Assembly: GCF_001904725.1 (NCBI RefSeq)
Contig: NZ_MRCE01000013.1
Location: 1-64,000, forward strand
Reading direction: 5' to 3'
Source: Phormidium ambiguum IAM M-71
GTDB lineage: Bacteria; Cyanobacteriota; Cyanobacteriia; Cyanobacteriales; Aerosakkonemataceae
Length of the DNA: 64,000 bases
The notes under the pieces were generated by a model that was given only the letters and a program-made list of their open reading frames with translations, made no database searches and was not told where the DNA came from. Made by a program: the position numbers and the translations under genes. The first letter of the stretch is position 1, and every line of letters begins with the position of its first letter. Shown here in pieces: positions 1 to 10,104 of the stretch.

Positions 1-66
1 GGCAGAAGGTAAGAAAGGCAGAAGGCAGAAGGCAGAAGGCAGAAGGCAGAAGGCAGAAGGCAGAAG
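1..66. repeat. GGCAGAA heptamer tandem repeat
   Basis: The heptamer GGCAGAA is repeated about eight times, with a few interruptions. Related runs occur at about 10731-10748, 28253-28300 (reverse complement) and 63660-63780 (reverse complement). This is the short tandemly repeated repetitive (STRR) type known from cyanobacteria. A pyrimidine-rich tract of CCCTTTT-like units follows to about 241. No gene is visible in 1-250. Confidence 0.9.
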
Positions 67-253
67 GTAAAAATTTCCCTTTTTCCCCTTTTCCCCTTTT
101 CCTCTTTCCCCTTTTCCTCTTTTCCCTTTTATCCCATTTTCCCCCTTTCCCCCTTTCCCCTTTTATCCCATTTTCCCCCTTTCCCCCTTTCCCCTTTTTC
201 CCCTTTTTCCCATTTTCCCCCTTTCCCCCTTTCCCCTTTCCCTAATAATTGAA

Positions 254-290
254 AAACCGCTTACCTAAATTTAGGAAAAGCGGTTTCTTT
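254..290 (-). terminator. Rho-independent terminator of the psbEFLJ transcript
   Basis: A 9-bp stem (AAACCGCTT at 254-262 with AAGCGGTTT at 278-286) encloses a short loop. On the minus strand it is followed by T residues, about 26 nt past the psbJ stop codon. This is the expected 3' end of the photosystem II operon. Confidence 0.75.
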
Positions 291-315
291 CCACAAACTT
301 CTATTCAAACAGTTC

Positions 316-435
316 TTACATCGAAGAACCTAAGCCAGCGTATGCACCATAGAAGAAAATGCCGACAACGCCAATTACGCCTAAACCTGCTACTGTAGCA
401 ACGATCCACAAAGGAATTCTTCCACTTCCAGACAC
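316..435 (-). CDS. psbJ: photosystem II reaction centre protein J
   Basis: A 39-residue single-span thylakoid protein of photosystem II, involved in PSII assembly and electron flow at the acceptor side. The sequence starts [11 protein letters not shown] and ends [13 protein letters not shown], the family hallmark. A GTG start is chosen because AGGAGG lies 7 nt upstream; the nearby ATG would be out of frame and too close to it. It is the last gene of psbE-psbF-psbL-psbJ, with a terminator just downstream. Translation was worked out by hand because the gene is very short. Confidence 0.93.
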   Translation of the reverse strand: MSGSGRIPLWIVATVAGLGVIGVVGIFFYGAYAGLGSSM

Positions 436-501
436 AGCATTACCTCCTATTGAAACAACTACAACTTGCTAATTTGTCAAACAGAAAAATCGTAAAACCA
501 G

Positions 502-624
502 TTAGTTAAAGAAATAACTGGAGAATAACAAACCGAGAACAAAAATCAAGAGTAAACCCAAATAAAGAGCAGTCCGGGTTAACTCAACAGGTTGATTATT
601 AGGATTCGGGGTACGGGTAGGCAT
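502..624 (-). CDS. psbL: photosystem II reaction centre protein L
   Basis: A 40-residue protein with a polar N-terminus ([18 protein letters not shown]) and one hydrophobic helix ending in SSYFFN, typical of PsbL. PsbL sits at the PSII dimer interface near the quinone acceptor. An AGGAG sequence precedes the ATG. It lies between psbF (9-bp gap) and psbJ in the conserved cyanobacterial order, so the four genes are very likely one transcript. Confidence 0.95.
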   Translation of the reverse strand: MPTRTPNPNNQPVELTRTALYLGLLLIFVLGLLFSSYFFN

Positions 625-633
625 TAGTTTCTC

Positions 634-768
<135 letters not shown>

Positions 769-789
769 TCAAAAACCAATGATGGAAAA

Positions 790-1038
790 CTACTTACCAG
801 AAAAGTCTTGAATTTGGTCTTTTGCTTGATATCGATCGTTAATGATCGGCAATTCTTGACGAGTTTGAGTATAGTACTCATCAGGACGAGGAGTACCAAA
901 AGCATCGTAGGCTAACCCAGTGCTAACAAACAGCCAACCAGCAATAAACAACATCGGAATTGTAATGCTGTGAATTACCCAATAACGAATACTAGTAACA
1001 ATGTCCGAAAACGGACGCTCTCCAGTAGTACCTGCCAT
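790..1038 (-). CDS. psbE: cytochrome b559 alpha subunit
   Basis: An 82-residue subunit of PSII cytochrome b559. The N-terminus [13 protein letters not shown] and the helix containing YWVIH (His23, haem ligand) are diagnostic, followed by a lumenal tail with [10 protein letters not shown]. Length matches the family. It is the first gene of psbEFLJ and follows ycf48 with an 83-bp gap, a conserved arrangement that couples a core subunit with its assembly factor. Confidence 0.98.
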   Translation of the reverse strand: MAGTTGERPFSDIVTSIRYWVIHSITIPMLFIAGWLFVSTGLAYDAFGTPRPDEYYTQTRQELPIINDRYQAKDQIQDFSGK

Positions 1039-1121
1039 TCTTCTTCCTCCGACAACAAGATCAAAGCTTAAACAAATGATACGAAATATTAAACACTCTC
1101 ACAAGCCAACAATGAGAATGT

Positions 1122-2129
1122 TTAAGCTGCGCCAACAATATTCGGGTTATATTTCAGCACAGTGCCATTCTGACCGATAATAAATCCCTTCTCTGGACTC
1201 AGAAAAACGATTCGGTAAAGATTAGAAGGCACATCTTCTACTTGACGGTCTTTTTCCCAAGTTTTTCCACCGTCTAAGCTGCGAAGTAAATTCCCGCTAC
1301 CACCAGCAACCCAAAGTTCGTCAGGGGTGCGATAAGCAATATCCAGCAAACCCCAGCTAGTAGAAAATTCGGGATATTCAGCATCTAACCATAGTTCCGG
1401 ATCTTTAGGGTCAGTAAATTGCAATTGACCGCCACGAGCTAACATCCACAATCTACCATCCTTGGTGAAGCCCATATTTTGCACCCGACGAGAACTATTG
1501 CGGTTATGCTGTGTCCAAGCATTTTGTCCCGGTTCCCAAGTCGAGTAAAAATTCCCTCGTGAGGAAACTGCTACATACTTACCGTCATCAGAACGAGCGA
1601 TGTTCCGTACTACACCAACAGCTTCTTCCACCATTGCTTTCCAGGTTTTACCGCCGTCAGTAGTCCGGTAAATTGCGCCTACATCGGTAGTCATTTCTGC
1701 TGAGTTTGAACCCAGAGCAACTACAGTGTTAGGATTCCCTGGAAGCTTTTCGCTTAAAGTAATCCGAGACCAAGTTTTTCCTTCATCAGTGGTACGTAGC
1801 AACAGGGAAGGTTGTCCAGCAATCCAGCCTTCTTGACCAGAAAAACTCACGGAACTAAAACGGTACTTTTGCTCACCTAAATCTAAAATTTTGGGTTGCC
1901 AAGTTTCGCCACCATCAGTGCTTTCTAGCAAAGTTGTGTTACTTCCGACTATCCAACCGTGATTTTCGTTCCCAGTGAAAGCAACATCAGAAAGGTTGCT
2001 TGCTGTGGGTATAGGGACGGTTTCCCAAGGGTTTTCACTGATAGTCGGTACTTTACTACAAGCTACACAGAGGAGAACAACTGCTAGCAGCACTCCCAAT
2101 TTTTGCAAATTTCTCAATAGCGATCGCAT
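1122..2129 (-). CDS. ycf48: photosystem II assembly factor Ycf48/HCF136
   Basis: A 335-residue lumenal lipoprotein that binds newly made D1 during PSII assembly and repair. The N-terminus has a hydrophobic signal with a lipobox-like VLLCVAC. The rest is a seven-bladed propeller with repeated 'T(T/D)DGG(K/E)TW' motifs (SDGGETWQP, TDEGKTW, TDGGKTW, LDGGKTW). The ATG at 2129 is preferred to an upstream in-frame TTG at 2138. It lies between rubA and psbE on the same strand, the standard cyanobacterial order. Confidence 0.95.
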   Translation of the reverse strand: MRSLLRNLQKLGVLLAVVLLCVACSKVPTISENPWETVPIPTASNLSDVAFTGNENHGWIVGSNTTLLESTDGGETWQPKILDLGEQKYRFSSVSFSGQEGWIAGQPSLLLRTTDEGKTWSRITLSEKLPGNPNTVVALGSNSAEMTTDVGAIYRTTDGGKTWKAMVEEAVGVVRNIARSDDGKYVAVSSRGNFYSTWEPGQNAWTQHNRNSSRRVQNMGFTKDGRLWMLARGGQLQFTDPKDPELWLDAEYPEFSTSWGLLDIAYRTPDELWVAGGSGNLLRSLDGGKTWEKDRQVEDVPSNLYRIVFLSPEKGFIIGQNGTVLKYNPNIVGAA

Positions 2130-2264
2130 TTTGCCCAATATTCTCTAATTTGTTTTGCCTAGTTTTTTGCCAAACTATTTAATCTTCTAAAAAATCAGCC
2201 AACTGTTTATCTTACGGCATCTAGGATGTCAATTAGCTTTAATTGGCCACTCAGCCACAGCCAA

Positions 2265-2600
2265 TTACTGTAATCCATATAAACTTAGGAAGAACAAAAA
2301 GCCCAGTGCCAAGCCACCAAAAATTAACAGGTTTTTTTGTGTGGGTGTCAGTGTATTGACACCAAAGCCATAGCCGTAATTCGACTTAAATCCTGATGCA
2401 GTTCCTTTTGGCCCGATGTTTTGGAAAGCTGACTGACGCACGCCACAAACCGGACAGCGCCAATTTGTTGGCAATTGTTCAAAGGGAGTCCCCGCCGCAA
2501 TATCGTTCTTGTCGTCTCCCTTTTCCGGCTCATAAACATAGCCGCAGGCGTTACACTCATATCGATCCAATGTATTCGGATCAACAGCTTGGTTGGTCAT
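2265..2600 (-). CDS. rubA: membrane-anchored rubredoxin RubA
   Basis: A 111-residue rubredoxin required for PSII (and in some species PSI) biogenesis. Two CxxC knuckles, CNACGY near residue 16 and CPVCGV near residue 50, ligate the single iron. A linker is followed by one C-terminal transmembrane helix (LLIFGGLALGFLFFLSLYG), as in photosynthetic RubA proteins. It is the first gene of the rubA-ycf48-psbEFLJ series and is divergent from ndhC. Confidence 0.95.
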   Translation of the reverse strand: MTNQAVDPNTLDRYECNACGYVYEPEKGDDKNDIAAGTPFEQLPTNWRCPVCGVRQSAFQNIGPKGTASGFKSNYGYGFGVNTLTPTQKNLLIFGGLALGFLFFLSLYGLQ

Positions 2601-2699
2601 TGCTCTCTTTGGATTATTAGAAAAGAAGGAGAAACCTTAAAATCTCTGTTACAGATTATGACATATTATTTCTTCTTGACTCAGAAGTTGAAGAAATCT

Positions 2700-2732
2700 A
2701 GATCTCCGACTCCTTGGAGAAGTCGGGGATCT
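2700..2732. repeat. inverted repeat in the rubA-ndhC spacer
   Basis: AGATCTCCGACT at 2700-2711 pairs imperfectly with AAGTCGGGGATCT at 2720-2732 across a short loop. It lies in the divergent rubA/ndhC promoter region. Its form matches dispersed palindromic repeats common in cyanobacterial spacers. No other role is apparent. Confidence 0.6.
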
Positions 2733-2834
2733 AAAATCTATAGTTTTCATAAGCAAGCCTAAGCATACCGAAGCGCGAATTATCTGTAAAAATAAGTAAC
2801 AATTGTCCTTTTGCCAAAGTGGTAACAACTAATT

Positions 2835-3197
2835 GTGTTTGTTCTTAGCGGCTATGAATACTTACTGGGCTTCTTAATAATTTGCAGCCTAGTCCCAGCT
2901 TTAGCACTGACTGCATCGAAACTACTGCGCCCCAGCCGTCGTGGGCCTGAGCGTCGCACCACTTATGAATCAGGTATGGAACCGATTGGCGGAGCCTGGA
3001 TTCAATTCAACATTCGCTACTATATGTTTGCCTTGGTCTTCGTGGTCTTTGATGTAGAGACAGTTTTTCTCTACCCTTGGGCTGTCGCCTTTCATCGTTT
3101 GGGACTTCTAGCCTTTATTGAAGCACTGATTTTTATCGCAATTTTAGTAGTTGCTCTGGTTTACGCATGGCGCAAAGGAGCCTTGGAATGGTCATGA
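2835..3197 (+). CDS. ndhC: NDH-1 subunit NdhC (NuoA-like)
   Basis: A 120-residue membrane subunit of the cyanobacterial NDH-1 complex (plastoquinone reduction, cyclic electron flow, CO2 uptake). Three hydrophobic helices are visible, with the conserved loop [13 protein letters not shown] and the [12 protein letters not shown] segment typical of NuoA/NdhC. The start is a GTG at 2835. The 3' end overlaps ndhK by 10 bp, implying translational coupling. Confidence 0.95.
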   Translation: MFVLSGYEYLLGFLIICSLVPALALTASKLLRPSRRGPERRTTYESGMEPIGGAWIQFNIRYYMFALVFVVFDVETVFLYPWAVAFHRLGLLAFIEALIFIAILVVALVYAWRKGALEWS

Positions 3198-3937
3198 AAT
3201 CAAATCTCACAACTACGGATTCTAATTTTGAGCAACAGCTAAAAGAAAAGATTCTCAACCCAGTTGAGCGTTCTTCTGTGACTCAAGAGCTTTCGGAAAA
3301 TGTCATTTTAACTACGGTTGATGACCTTTACAACTGGGCTAGGCTTTCGAGTCTTTGGCCTTTAATGTTTGGTACGGCTTGCTGCTTTATTGAATTTGCG
3401 GCAATGATTGGTTCTCGGTTTGACTTCGATCGCTTCGGTTTAGTCCCCCGTGCTACCCCGCGTCAAGCCGATTTAATTATTACCGCAGGCACGATCACCA
3501 TGAAAATGGCTCCGGCTTTGGTGCGCTTGTACGAGCAAATGCCGGAACCGAAGTATGTGATCGCAATGGGCGCTTGTACCATCACGGGTGGGATGTTTAG
3601 CGTTGATTCCCCAACGGCAGTACGGGGAGTGGATAAACTGATTCCTGTGGATATTTATATTCCCGGTTGTCCTCCGCGTCCAGAAGCAATTATGGATGCG
3701 ATCGTCAAACTGCGGAAAAAAATTAGCAACAATTCAATTCAGGAACGGAAAAGCCTCGTTCAAACTCACCGTTACTACAGCACAACTCACAAAATGAAAC
3801 CTGTGCCAGCAATCTTAGACGGTAAGTATCTCCAATCTGATACTCGCTACAACCCACCAAAAGAATTGACCGAAGCGATGGGAATGCCTGTACCACCAGC
3901 ACTTCTGGCAACTGAAAAGGAGGTTTCTCGTGGCTGA
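3188..3937 (+). CDS. ndhK: NDH-1 subunit NdhK (NuoB-like, Fe-S protein)
   Basis: A 249-residue peripheral-arm subunit carrying the N2-type 4Fe-4S cluster. Cys ligands are visible in GTACCF, in the GACTITGG motif and in PGCPPRPE. The ATG at 3188 is chosen over 3167 because AAAGGAG lies 8 nt upstream and it gives the small overlap with ndhC usual in this operon. The C-terminus overlaps ndhJ by 8 bp. A longer product from 3167 would add seven residues read from within ndhC and is unlikely. Confidence 0.95.
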   Translation: MVMKSNLTTTDSNFEQQLKEKILNPVERSSVTQELSENVILTTVDDLYNWARLSSLWPLMFGTACCFIEFAAMIGSRFDFDRFGLVPRATPRQADLIITAGTITMKMAPALVRLYEQMPEPKYVIAMGACTITGGMFSVDSPTAVRGVDKLIPVDIYIPGCPPRPEAIMDAIVKLRKKISNNSIQERKSLVQTHRYYSTTHKMKPVPAILDGKYLQSDTRYNPPKELTEAMGMPVPPALLATEKEVSRG

Positions 3938-4448
3938 TGAATCTCCAACTCCAGAAACTTCAACGCTGGTAGAAGCGGGTAAAGTTTCTCGCTGGTTGAC
4001 TGAAAATGGTTTTGAACATGAGTCTTTAGAACCAGACCCTCGTGGCATCGAAATCATTAAGGTTGCGCCGGATTTCTTGATTCCCTTGGCTACTGCTTTG
4101 TACGCTTATGGGTTTAATTACCTTCAGTGTCAAGGTGGTTATGATGTTGGCCCCGGACAAGAGTTAGTCAGTTTTTACAATCTGATTAAACTTAGTGATA
4201 ATGCCGATCGTCCAGAAGAAGTGCGCTTAAAGGTATTTCTACCCAGAGAAAACCCCAGAGTCCCTTCAGTTTACTGGATTTGGGCAAGCGCAGACTGGCA
4301 AGAACGGGAAACCTACGATATGTACGGGATTGTTTATGAAGGACACCCGAATTTGAAGCGGTTGTTAATGCCAGAAGATTGGGTGGGTTGGCCTTTACGT
4401 AAGGATTATGTCTCTCCTGATTTTTACGAATTACAGGATGCTTACTAA
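3930..4448 (+). CDS. ndhJ: NDH-1 subunit NdhJ (NuoC-like)
   Basis: A 172-residue hydrophilic subunit of the NDH-1 peripheral arm. The family signature W(A)[15 protein letters not shown] and the C-terminal [17 protein letters not shown] are present. Translation starts at GTG 3930, preceded by AAAAGGAGG. It is the last gene of ndhC-ndhK-ndhJ, and a strong terminator follows within 25 bp. Confidence 0.96.
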   Translation: MADESPTPETSTLVEAGKVSRWLTENGFEHESLEPDPRGIEIIKVAPDFLIPLATALYAYGFNYLQCQGGYDVGPGQELVSFYNLIKLSDNADRPEEVRLKVFLPRENPRVPSVYWIWASADWQERETYDMYGIVYEGHPNLKRLLMPEDWVGWPLRKDYVSPDFYELQDAY

Positions 4449-4470
4449 AGCTGCCAAAATTTTATTTTTT

Positions 4471-4491
4471 CCCCCGGTTTCGGGGGTTTTT
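4471..4491 (+). terminator. Rho-independent terminator after ndhJ
   Basis: Stem CCCCCG (4471-4476) and CGGGGG (4481-4486) with a GTTT loop, followed by five T residues. It lies 22 nt past the ndhJ stop codon and closes the ndhCKJ operon. Confidence 0.9.
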
Positions 4492-4712
4492 AATTTGTAT
4501 TCTAGAAGGAACAAGAATTTATATTCATTAGACCTCTCCAATTAACTCTTGTAGGCATCCTGCCTGCCTTTGAGATTCTTTTTTGGAGATATCTATTTGT
4601 TTTTCATCTATAAAATGTAAAGAGATAATATACTAATGACTATTTGTGTTAGCTTTAAAAAAATAGCAGGGTTTTAGTCTATCTTTTGTGTTTGTGTCTT
4701 TTGGTCGGTGTA

Positions 4713-6008
4713 ATGAATAGCAATTCAGTACTTTCCTCGAAGGCGGATATTATGATTGTGGACGATACACCCGATAATATTCGTTTTTTATCCACTCTGC
4801 TGCAAGAACAAGGTTATAACGTGCGAAAAGCAATTAATGGAAAAATGGCTTTGACCGCAATCAGAACTGTTGTGCCTGACTTAGTTTTATTAGATATTAA
4901 TATGCCAATGATGAATGGCTATGAAGTTTGTCAGGAATTAAAGAACGATCGCGCAACCCAAACAGTACCAATAATTTTTATTAGTGCTTTAAATGATGTT
5001 AATGATAAGGTTAAAGCTTTTGATTTGGGCGGTGCAGATTATATTACTAAACCTTTTCAAATCGGAGAAGTTTTGGCGCGAATTCAACATCAATTAACTA
5101 TCAAAACCTTGCAAAATCAATTGCAATCACAAAATGAAAAATTACAAAATACTTTAGAAGAATTAAGAACCGCTCAAGCACAAATAATTCAAAAAGAAAA
5201 AATGTTAAGCTTAAGTCAGCTAGCTGCTGGCATGGCACATGAAGTAAATAATTCTATTGGGTTTATTACTGGCAATCTTGAATTTGCTCGGCAGTACATC
5301 CAAAGTTTAATCGAATTAGTTAACCTTTATCAACAAGAGTATCCTCAACCAACTCCAGCTTTGCAAGCGGCGCTGCAAGAAATTGACCTCGAATTTATAG
5401 TTAACGATGTGGAAAAAGTTCTCCATTCTATGCAAACTGGAACTGAACGAATTTCCACAATTAATTTAGCATTACGAATCTTTTCTCGATTGAATGAATC
5501 AGATATTAAACCTGTTAATTTGCATGAAGGAATTGAAAGCACTTTAACTTTATTACGACAAAGACTGCAACAAGAAGGGCGAAAATGGGAAATTAAAGTA
5601 GAGAAAAACTATGGAAATTTACCTGCAATTACTTGTTATGCTAGCTTAATGAATCAAGTGTTTTTAAATATTTTAAATAATGCGATCGATGCTTTAGAAT
5701 CTCGTTGGGAGACCAGCGAAAATATTTCCGTTTCACCAACAATTTGGATTACCACAACAGAAACCGATCGACAAAGTATAATTATTAAAATTAAAGATAA
5801 TGGGATAGGAGTTCCCGAAAATATTCGTGCCCAATTATTTAATCCATTTTTTACTACTAAGCCTGTAGGTAAAGGTAGCGGTTTGGGTTTATTAACCAGT
5901 TATCAAATAGTTGTAGAAAAACATCAAGGTATATTGACTTATCAATCTCAAATCGGAGAAGGTACAGAGTTTTGCATCGAAATTCCTGTTACTTTAACAA
6001 AAACATGA
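4713..6008 (+). CDS. hybrid response regulator-histidine kinase
   Basis: A 431-residue soluble signalling protein. An N-terminal receiver domain (about residues 9-125) has the acidic pair in MIVDD, the phosphoacceptor Asp in LLDIN and the Lys in TKPF. A coiled coil follows, then a kinase core with an H-box (LAAGMAHEVNNS), an N-box (FLNILNNAIDAL) and G-boxes (DNGIGVP, GKGSGLGL). No transmembrane or sensor domain is present, so input probably comes by phosphotransfer to the receiver. The ATG at 4713 is preferred to an upstream TTG at 4686. No cognate regulator is adjacent. The 264 bp upstream show no other gene. Confidence 0.85.
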   Translation: MNSNSVLSSKADIMIVDDTPDNIRFLSTLLQEQGYNVRKAINGKMALTAIRTVVPDLVLLDINMPMMNGYEVCQELKNDRATQTVPIIFISALNDVNDKVKAFDLGGADYITKPFQIGEVLARIQHQLTIKTLQNQLQSQNEKLQNTLEELRTAQAQIIQKEKMLSLSQLAAGMAHEVNNSIGFITGNLEFARQYIQSLIELVNLYQQEYPQPTPALQAALQEIDLEFIVNDVEKVLHSMQTGTERISTINLALRIFSRLNESDIKPVNLHEGIESTLTLLRQRLQQEGRKWEIKVEKNYGNLPAITCYASLMNQVFLNILNNAIDALESRWETSENISVSPTIWITTTETDRQSIIIKIKDNGIGVPENIRAQLFNPFFTTKPVGKGSGLGLLTSYQIVVEKHQGILTYQSQIGEGTEFCIEIPVTLTKT

Positions 6009-6231
6009 AAAAGTAAAGCTTAAATCAAATATTTCTCAATAATTAGTAATATTAGTTCCCCAAAAGGTACTTAAATAATGAAAATAGATTGCTCTGAAAA
6101 GCTATTAAATCCTTAATTTTATGAAATATTTGTAATGGTTGCGGGAAAAAATATAGAAAATATAGCTTTTGGGATACATATTTAGATAAACTTAAACAGT
6201 GAGCGTCTCAATCGTAAGTGAGGCAAAATTA

Positions 6232-7695
6232 ATGACGGTTCACTCTTCTTTTGTGCCAATTACTGTTAATCCAATTAAATTTGGCACAGATGGTTGGCGA
6301 GGTGTAATAGCAGCTGATTTTACCTTTGAGCGCGTGGCTTTGGTAGCACCAATCGCCGCTCAAGTTTTAGCCAAAGAATATGGTAATAGTACCAATAGTC
6401 GTACAGTTATCGTCGGTCACGATCGCCGTTTTATGGCAGAAACCTTTGCGCGAACAGCAGCAGAGGCAATTCGTGCTGTTGGATTTGATGTATTGTTAAC
6501 GGACACTTTTGCTCCTACTCCCGCTTTTAGTTGGGCAGCAAAAAACCTCAATGCTTTAGGTGCTATTGTAATCACAGCTAGTCATAATCCAGGTAGCTAT
6601 TTAGGTTTAAAAGTCAAGGGTGCATTTGGCGGATCGGTTTCTCCAGAAGTAACTAAACAAATAGAAGCTTTGTTAGAGCAAAAATTGCCAACCGCAGCAC
6701 AGCCGGGAAAATTAGAAATGTTTAATCCCTGGCCTAGCTATTGCGAAGGATTACGAGTTAAGGTAAATATTGACCAAATCTGTAATGCAATTAAAGAAGG
6801 TAAATTAACAGTATTTGCTGATGTAATGCACGGCGCGGCAGCAACAGGAATTGAGCAAATTTTAGGAATACCTGTTAAAGAAATTAACAGCGATCGAGAT
6901 CCTTTATTTGAAGGTGGTGCGCCGGAACCATTACCAAAATATTTGGGCAAACTGTTTCAAGTAATGAAAGAACATCGGGCTAATAATCCTGATAGTTTGT
7001 CAGTTGGTTTAGTTTTTGATGGAGATAGCGATCGCGTTGCGGCGGTTGATGGACAAGGTAACTTTTTAAGTTCTCAAGTGTTAATTCCGATTTTAATCGA
7101 ACACTTGGCAACTAAAAGAGGTATCAGCGGTGAAGTTGTAAAAACCGTCAGTGGTTCCGATCTAATTCCCAAAGTAGCAGCACATTATCAACTACCAATA
7201 TTTGAAACGGCAGTGGGGTACAAATATATTGCCGATCGAATGTTGGAAACCTCAGTTTTACTCGGTGGCGAAGAATCTGGTGGTATTGGTTATGGCACTC
7301 ATATTCCCGAAAGAGATGCTTTGTTATCGGCTTTATATGTGCTAGAAGCAGTTGTTGAATCGGGTAAAGATTTAAGCGAATTGTACAGTAATTTGCAGGA
7401 AAAAACTAACTTTAATTCTGCTTACGATCGCATAGATTTGCCTTTGGCAAGTATGGATGTAAGAGCGCGTCTTTTACAGCAATTACAAAATCAACCAGTG
7501 AAAGAAATCGCAGGTCAATCAGTTATTGATTGCAACACAATTGATGGCTATAAGTTCCGATTAGCTGATGGTAGTTGGTTGATGATTCGCTTTAGCGGTA
7601 CTGAACCAGTATTGCGCTTATATTGTGAAGCTGCCAATCTTGATGAAGTACATCAAAGGCTTAATTGGGCTAATGATTGGGCAAATTCAGTTTAG
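6232..7695 (+). CDS. phosphoglucomutase/phosphomannomutase family protein
   Basis: A 487-residue alpha-D-phosphohexomutase that moves phosphate between C1 and C6 of hexose phosphates. Key motifs appear in order: GTDGWRG near the N-terminus, the phosphoserine loop TASHNPG, the Mg-binding DGDSDR, the sugar-specificity loop GEESGG and the phosphate-binding RFSGTEP near the C-terminus. Substrate (glucose, mannose or glucosamine phosphate) cannot be fixed from sequence alone. The ATG at 6232 with GTGAGG upstream is preferred; an in-frame GTG at 6199 would add 11 residues. Confidence 0.88.
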   Translation: MTVHSSFVPITVNPIKFGTDGWRGVIAADFTFERVALVAPIAAQVLAKEYGNSTNSRTVIVGHDRRFMAETFARTAAEAIRAVGFDVLLTDTFAPTPAFSWAAKNLNALGAIVITASHNPGSYLGLKVKGAFGGSVSPEVTKQIEALLEQKLPTAAQPGKLEMFNPWPSYCEGLRVKVNIDQICNAIKEGKLTVFADVMHGAAATGIEQILGIPVKEINSDRDPLFEGGAPEPLPKYLGKLFQVMKEHRANNPDSLSVGLVFDGDSDRVAAVDGQGNFLSSQVLIPILIEHLATKRGISGEVVKTVSGSDLIPKVAAHYQLPIFETAVGYKYIADRMLETSVLLGGEESGGIGYGTHIPERDALLSALYVLEAVVESGKDLSELYSNLQEKTNFNSAYDRIDLPLASMDVRARLLQQLQNQPVKEIAGQSVIDCNTIDGYKFRLADGSWLMIRFSGTEPVLRLYCEAANLDEVHQRLNWANDWANSV

Positions 7696-7800
7696 ATATT
7701 AGTCATAAGTCATTAGTCATTTGTGGATAAATACTAAAAAAACAATGACTAATGATTAATGACAAACGACAAATAACCCATAAGATAAGACAAATCACCA

Positions 7801-8385
7801 ATGACAAAGTTATTAGTAGTTGCTACAAGTAATCCCGGTAAGTTGTTAGAAATGCAGGATTACTTAACAGATGTAGATGTAGAATTGCAACTCAAACCTG
7901 ATGAATTAGAAATAGAAGAAACAGGGGAAACTTTTAGTGAAAATGCTTGCTTGAAGGCATCTCAAGTAGCAAAAGCAATGGGAAAATGGGCGATCGCAGA
8001 TGATTCCGGTTTAGAAGTAGAAGCGTTAGAGGGTGCGCCGGGAATTTATTCGGCTCGTTACGGTAGTAGCGATCGAGATCGCATTGAAAGATTACTGTTT
8101 GAATTAGGTAATGAGTTAAATCGAGAAGCAAGGTTTGTTTGTGTAATTGCGATCGCTCGTCCTGATGGTTCTATTGCCTTACAAACTGAAGGGATTTGTC
8201 CGGGAGAAATATTACATTCTCCACGAGGTAATAACGGATTTGGTTACGATCCAGTTTTTTATGTTCCAGAACATGATCTCTCTTTTGCAGAAATGACCCC
8301 AGAGTTAAAGAAATCTGTGAGTCATCGCGGAAAAGCATTTCAAATCTTACTACCCCAATTACAAAAATTAGATTTTAGATCCTAG
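7801..8385 (+). CDS. rdgB: XTP/dITP diphosphatase (RdgB/HAM1 family)
   Basis: A 194-residue house-cleaning enzyme hydrolysing non-canonical purine triphosphates (dITP, XTP) to monophosphate and pyrophosphate. N-terminal ATSNPGKLLEM binds phosphate, ADDSGLEVEAL carries the metal-binding acidic residues, and GNNGFGYDPVF plus SHRGKAF form the nucleobase pocket. Length is normal. It follows the phosphohexomutase by 105 bp of AGTCATTAGTCAT-like repeats, so co-transcription is possible but not certain. Confidence 0.93.
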   Translation: MTKLLVVATSNPGKLLEMQDYLTDVDVELQLKPDELEIEETGETFSENACLKASQVAKAMGKWAIADDSGLEVEALEGAPGIYSARYGSSDRDRIERLLFELGNELNREARFVCVIAIARPDGSIALQTEGICPGEILHSPRGNNGFGYDPVFYVPEHDLSFAEMTPELKKSVSHRGKAFQILLPQLQKLDFRS

Positions 8386-8399
8386 ATAGGTTAGGAATC

Positions 8400-8432
8400 C
8401 TCAATCTAAAATCTAAAATCTAAAATCTAAAA
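8400..8432. repeat. ATCTAAA heptamer tandem repeat
   Basis: Four to five copies of (A)ATCTAAA lie between the convergent rdgB and glnB genes. The same unit recurs at about 23684-23710, 30085-30122 and 57479-57499. It is another STRR family of this genome. Confidence 0.85.
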
Positions 8433-8435
8433 TTA

Positions 8436-9265
<830 letters not shown>

Positions 9266-10075
9266 TTAGGCTTGGGGAATTTTTCTTGGTTGAGATTTTC
9301 CGGGATTAGTTAATACTTGGTATTTCAAAAACCTGCCGCCCAAAACCAGCAAAATAATTAAAAAAGTACCAATTCCCAAAGGGCTAGGAAGCCAAAAAAC
9401 TGCTTCTAGATGATTTATTTTTCCTGGTTGTAATTCCCAAATTAATTGTTTGCTGTCGGCTTGTATTTGAGGATTAATGGCATTTTCTCCTTTAATTACG
9501 CTTTGGGCTAATTTAGGAGTATTCAAACGAAACTCTAGATTTAATAAAGAACCAGGATCGATTTTAACGTTGCCATCAGCAGAAGTTGAGGTTAAGGAGA
9601 GCGATCGCAAATCCAAATCATAAATCAAATGATTGCGTACCAAAAACAAAAAATTACTTTGTTTTAATTGAAAGTCCGATCGCAACTCTGGTAAATTTTC
9701 ATCTCGCTCGCTTACATATTGATTTTGTTGTGCCTGAACTGGATTGAAAAATTTGTTATACTTTGTTTCCAAATCTTTACCGTTATTAAAAGGAATGGTC
9801 ACAATTAGTTCTCGATCGGAAGTTTTTTTCACTTTTCCTTCTAAGTTTTTCGTGCGAGTTTCAATACTCTTTAACCATTCATCAAAAGTTTCATTGCTGA
9901 AATTCTTCAGCCGTTCTCCAATCTGAATCTTTTGGACAATTTCGCCTTTATTAAGTCCCGCAAAATTAATTCCTATATCATACTTAACGCAACCAGTTAA
10001 CAAAGTGACAATACATAGAATTAAGGGTAAAAATCCCAGAAATCTATTTTTTGTTTTCGGCTTTTGATCCTTCAC
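9266..10075 (-). CDS. DUF3153-type cyanobacterial lipoprotein
   Basis: A 269-residue protein with a signal peptide and lipobox (LLTGC, about residue 29), a soluble region starting YDIGINFAGLNKGEIVQKI, and one transmembrane helix near residue 240 (GTFLIILLVLGG) before a short basic tail. The N-terminal part matches the cyanobacterial/plastid DUF3153 family. Function is unknown. It lies 29 bp downstream of the TPR gene on the same strand, so the two are probably co-transcribed. Confidence 0.75.
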   Translation of the reverse strand: MKDQKPKTKNRFLGFLPLILCIVTLLTGCVKYDIGINFAGLNKGEIVQKIQIGERLKNFSNETFDEWLKSIETRTKNLEGKVKKTSDRELIVTIPFNNGKDLETKYNKFFNPVQAQQNQYVSERDENLPELRSDFQLKQSNFLFLVRNHLIYDLDLRSLSLTSTSADGNVKIDPGSLLNLEFRLNTPKLAQSVIKGENAINPQIQADSKQLIWELQPGKINHLEAVFWLPSPLGIGTFLIILLVLGGRFLKYQVLTNPGKSQPRKIPQA

Positions 10076-10104
10076 TTTTTTTTATTCCTTTGAACGACAA
10101 AACA

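Noticed and set aside
2348-2762. Several open frames overlapping rubA on both strands
   Set aside because: They are shadows of the rubA coding sequence and its spacer. Rubredoxin is unmistakable in its own frame, and the others have no motifs.
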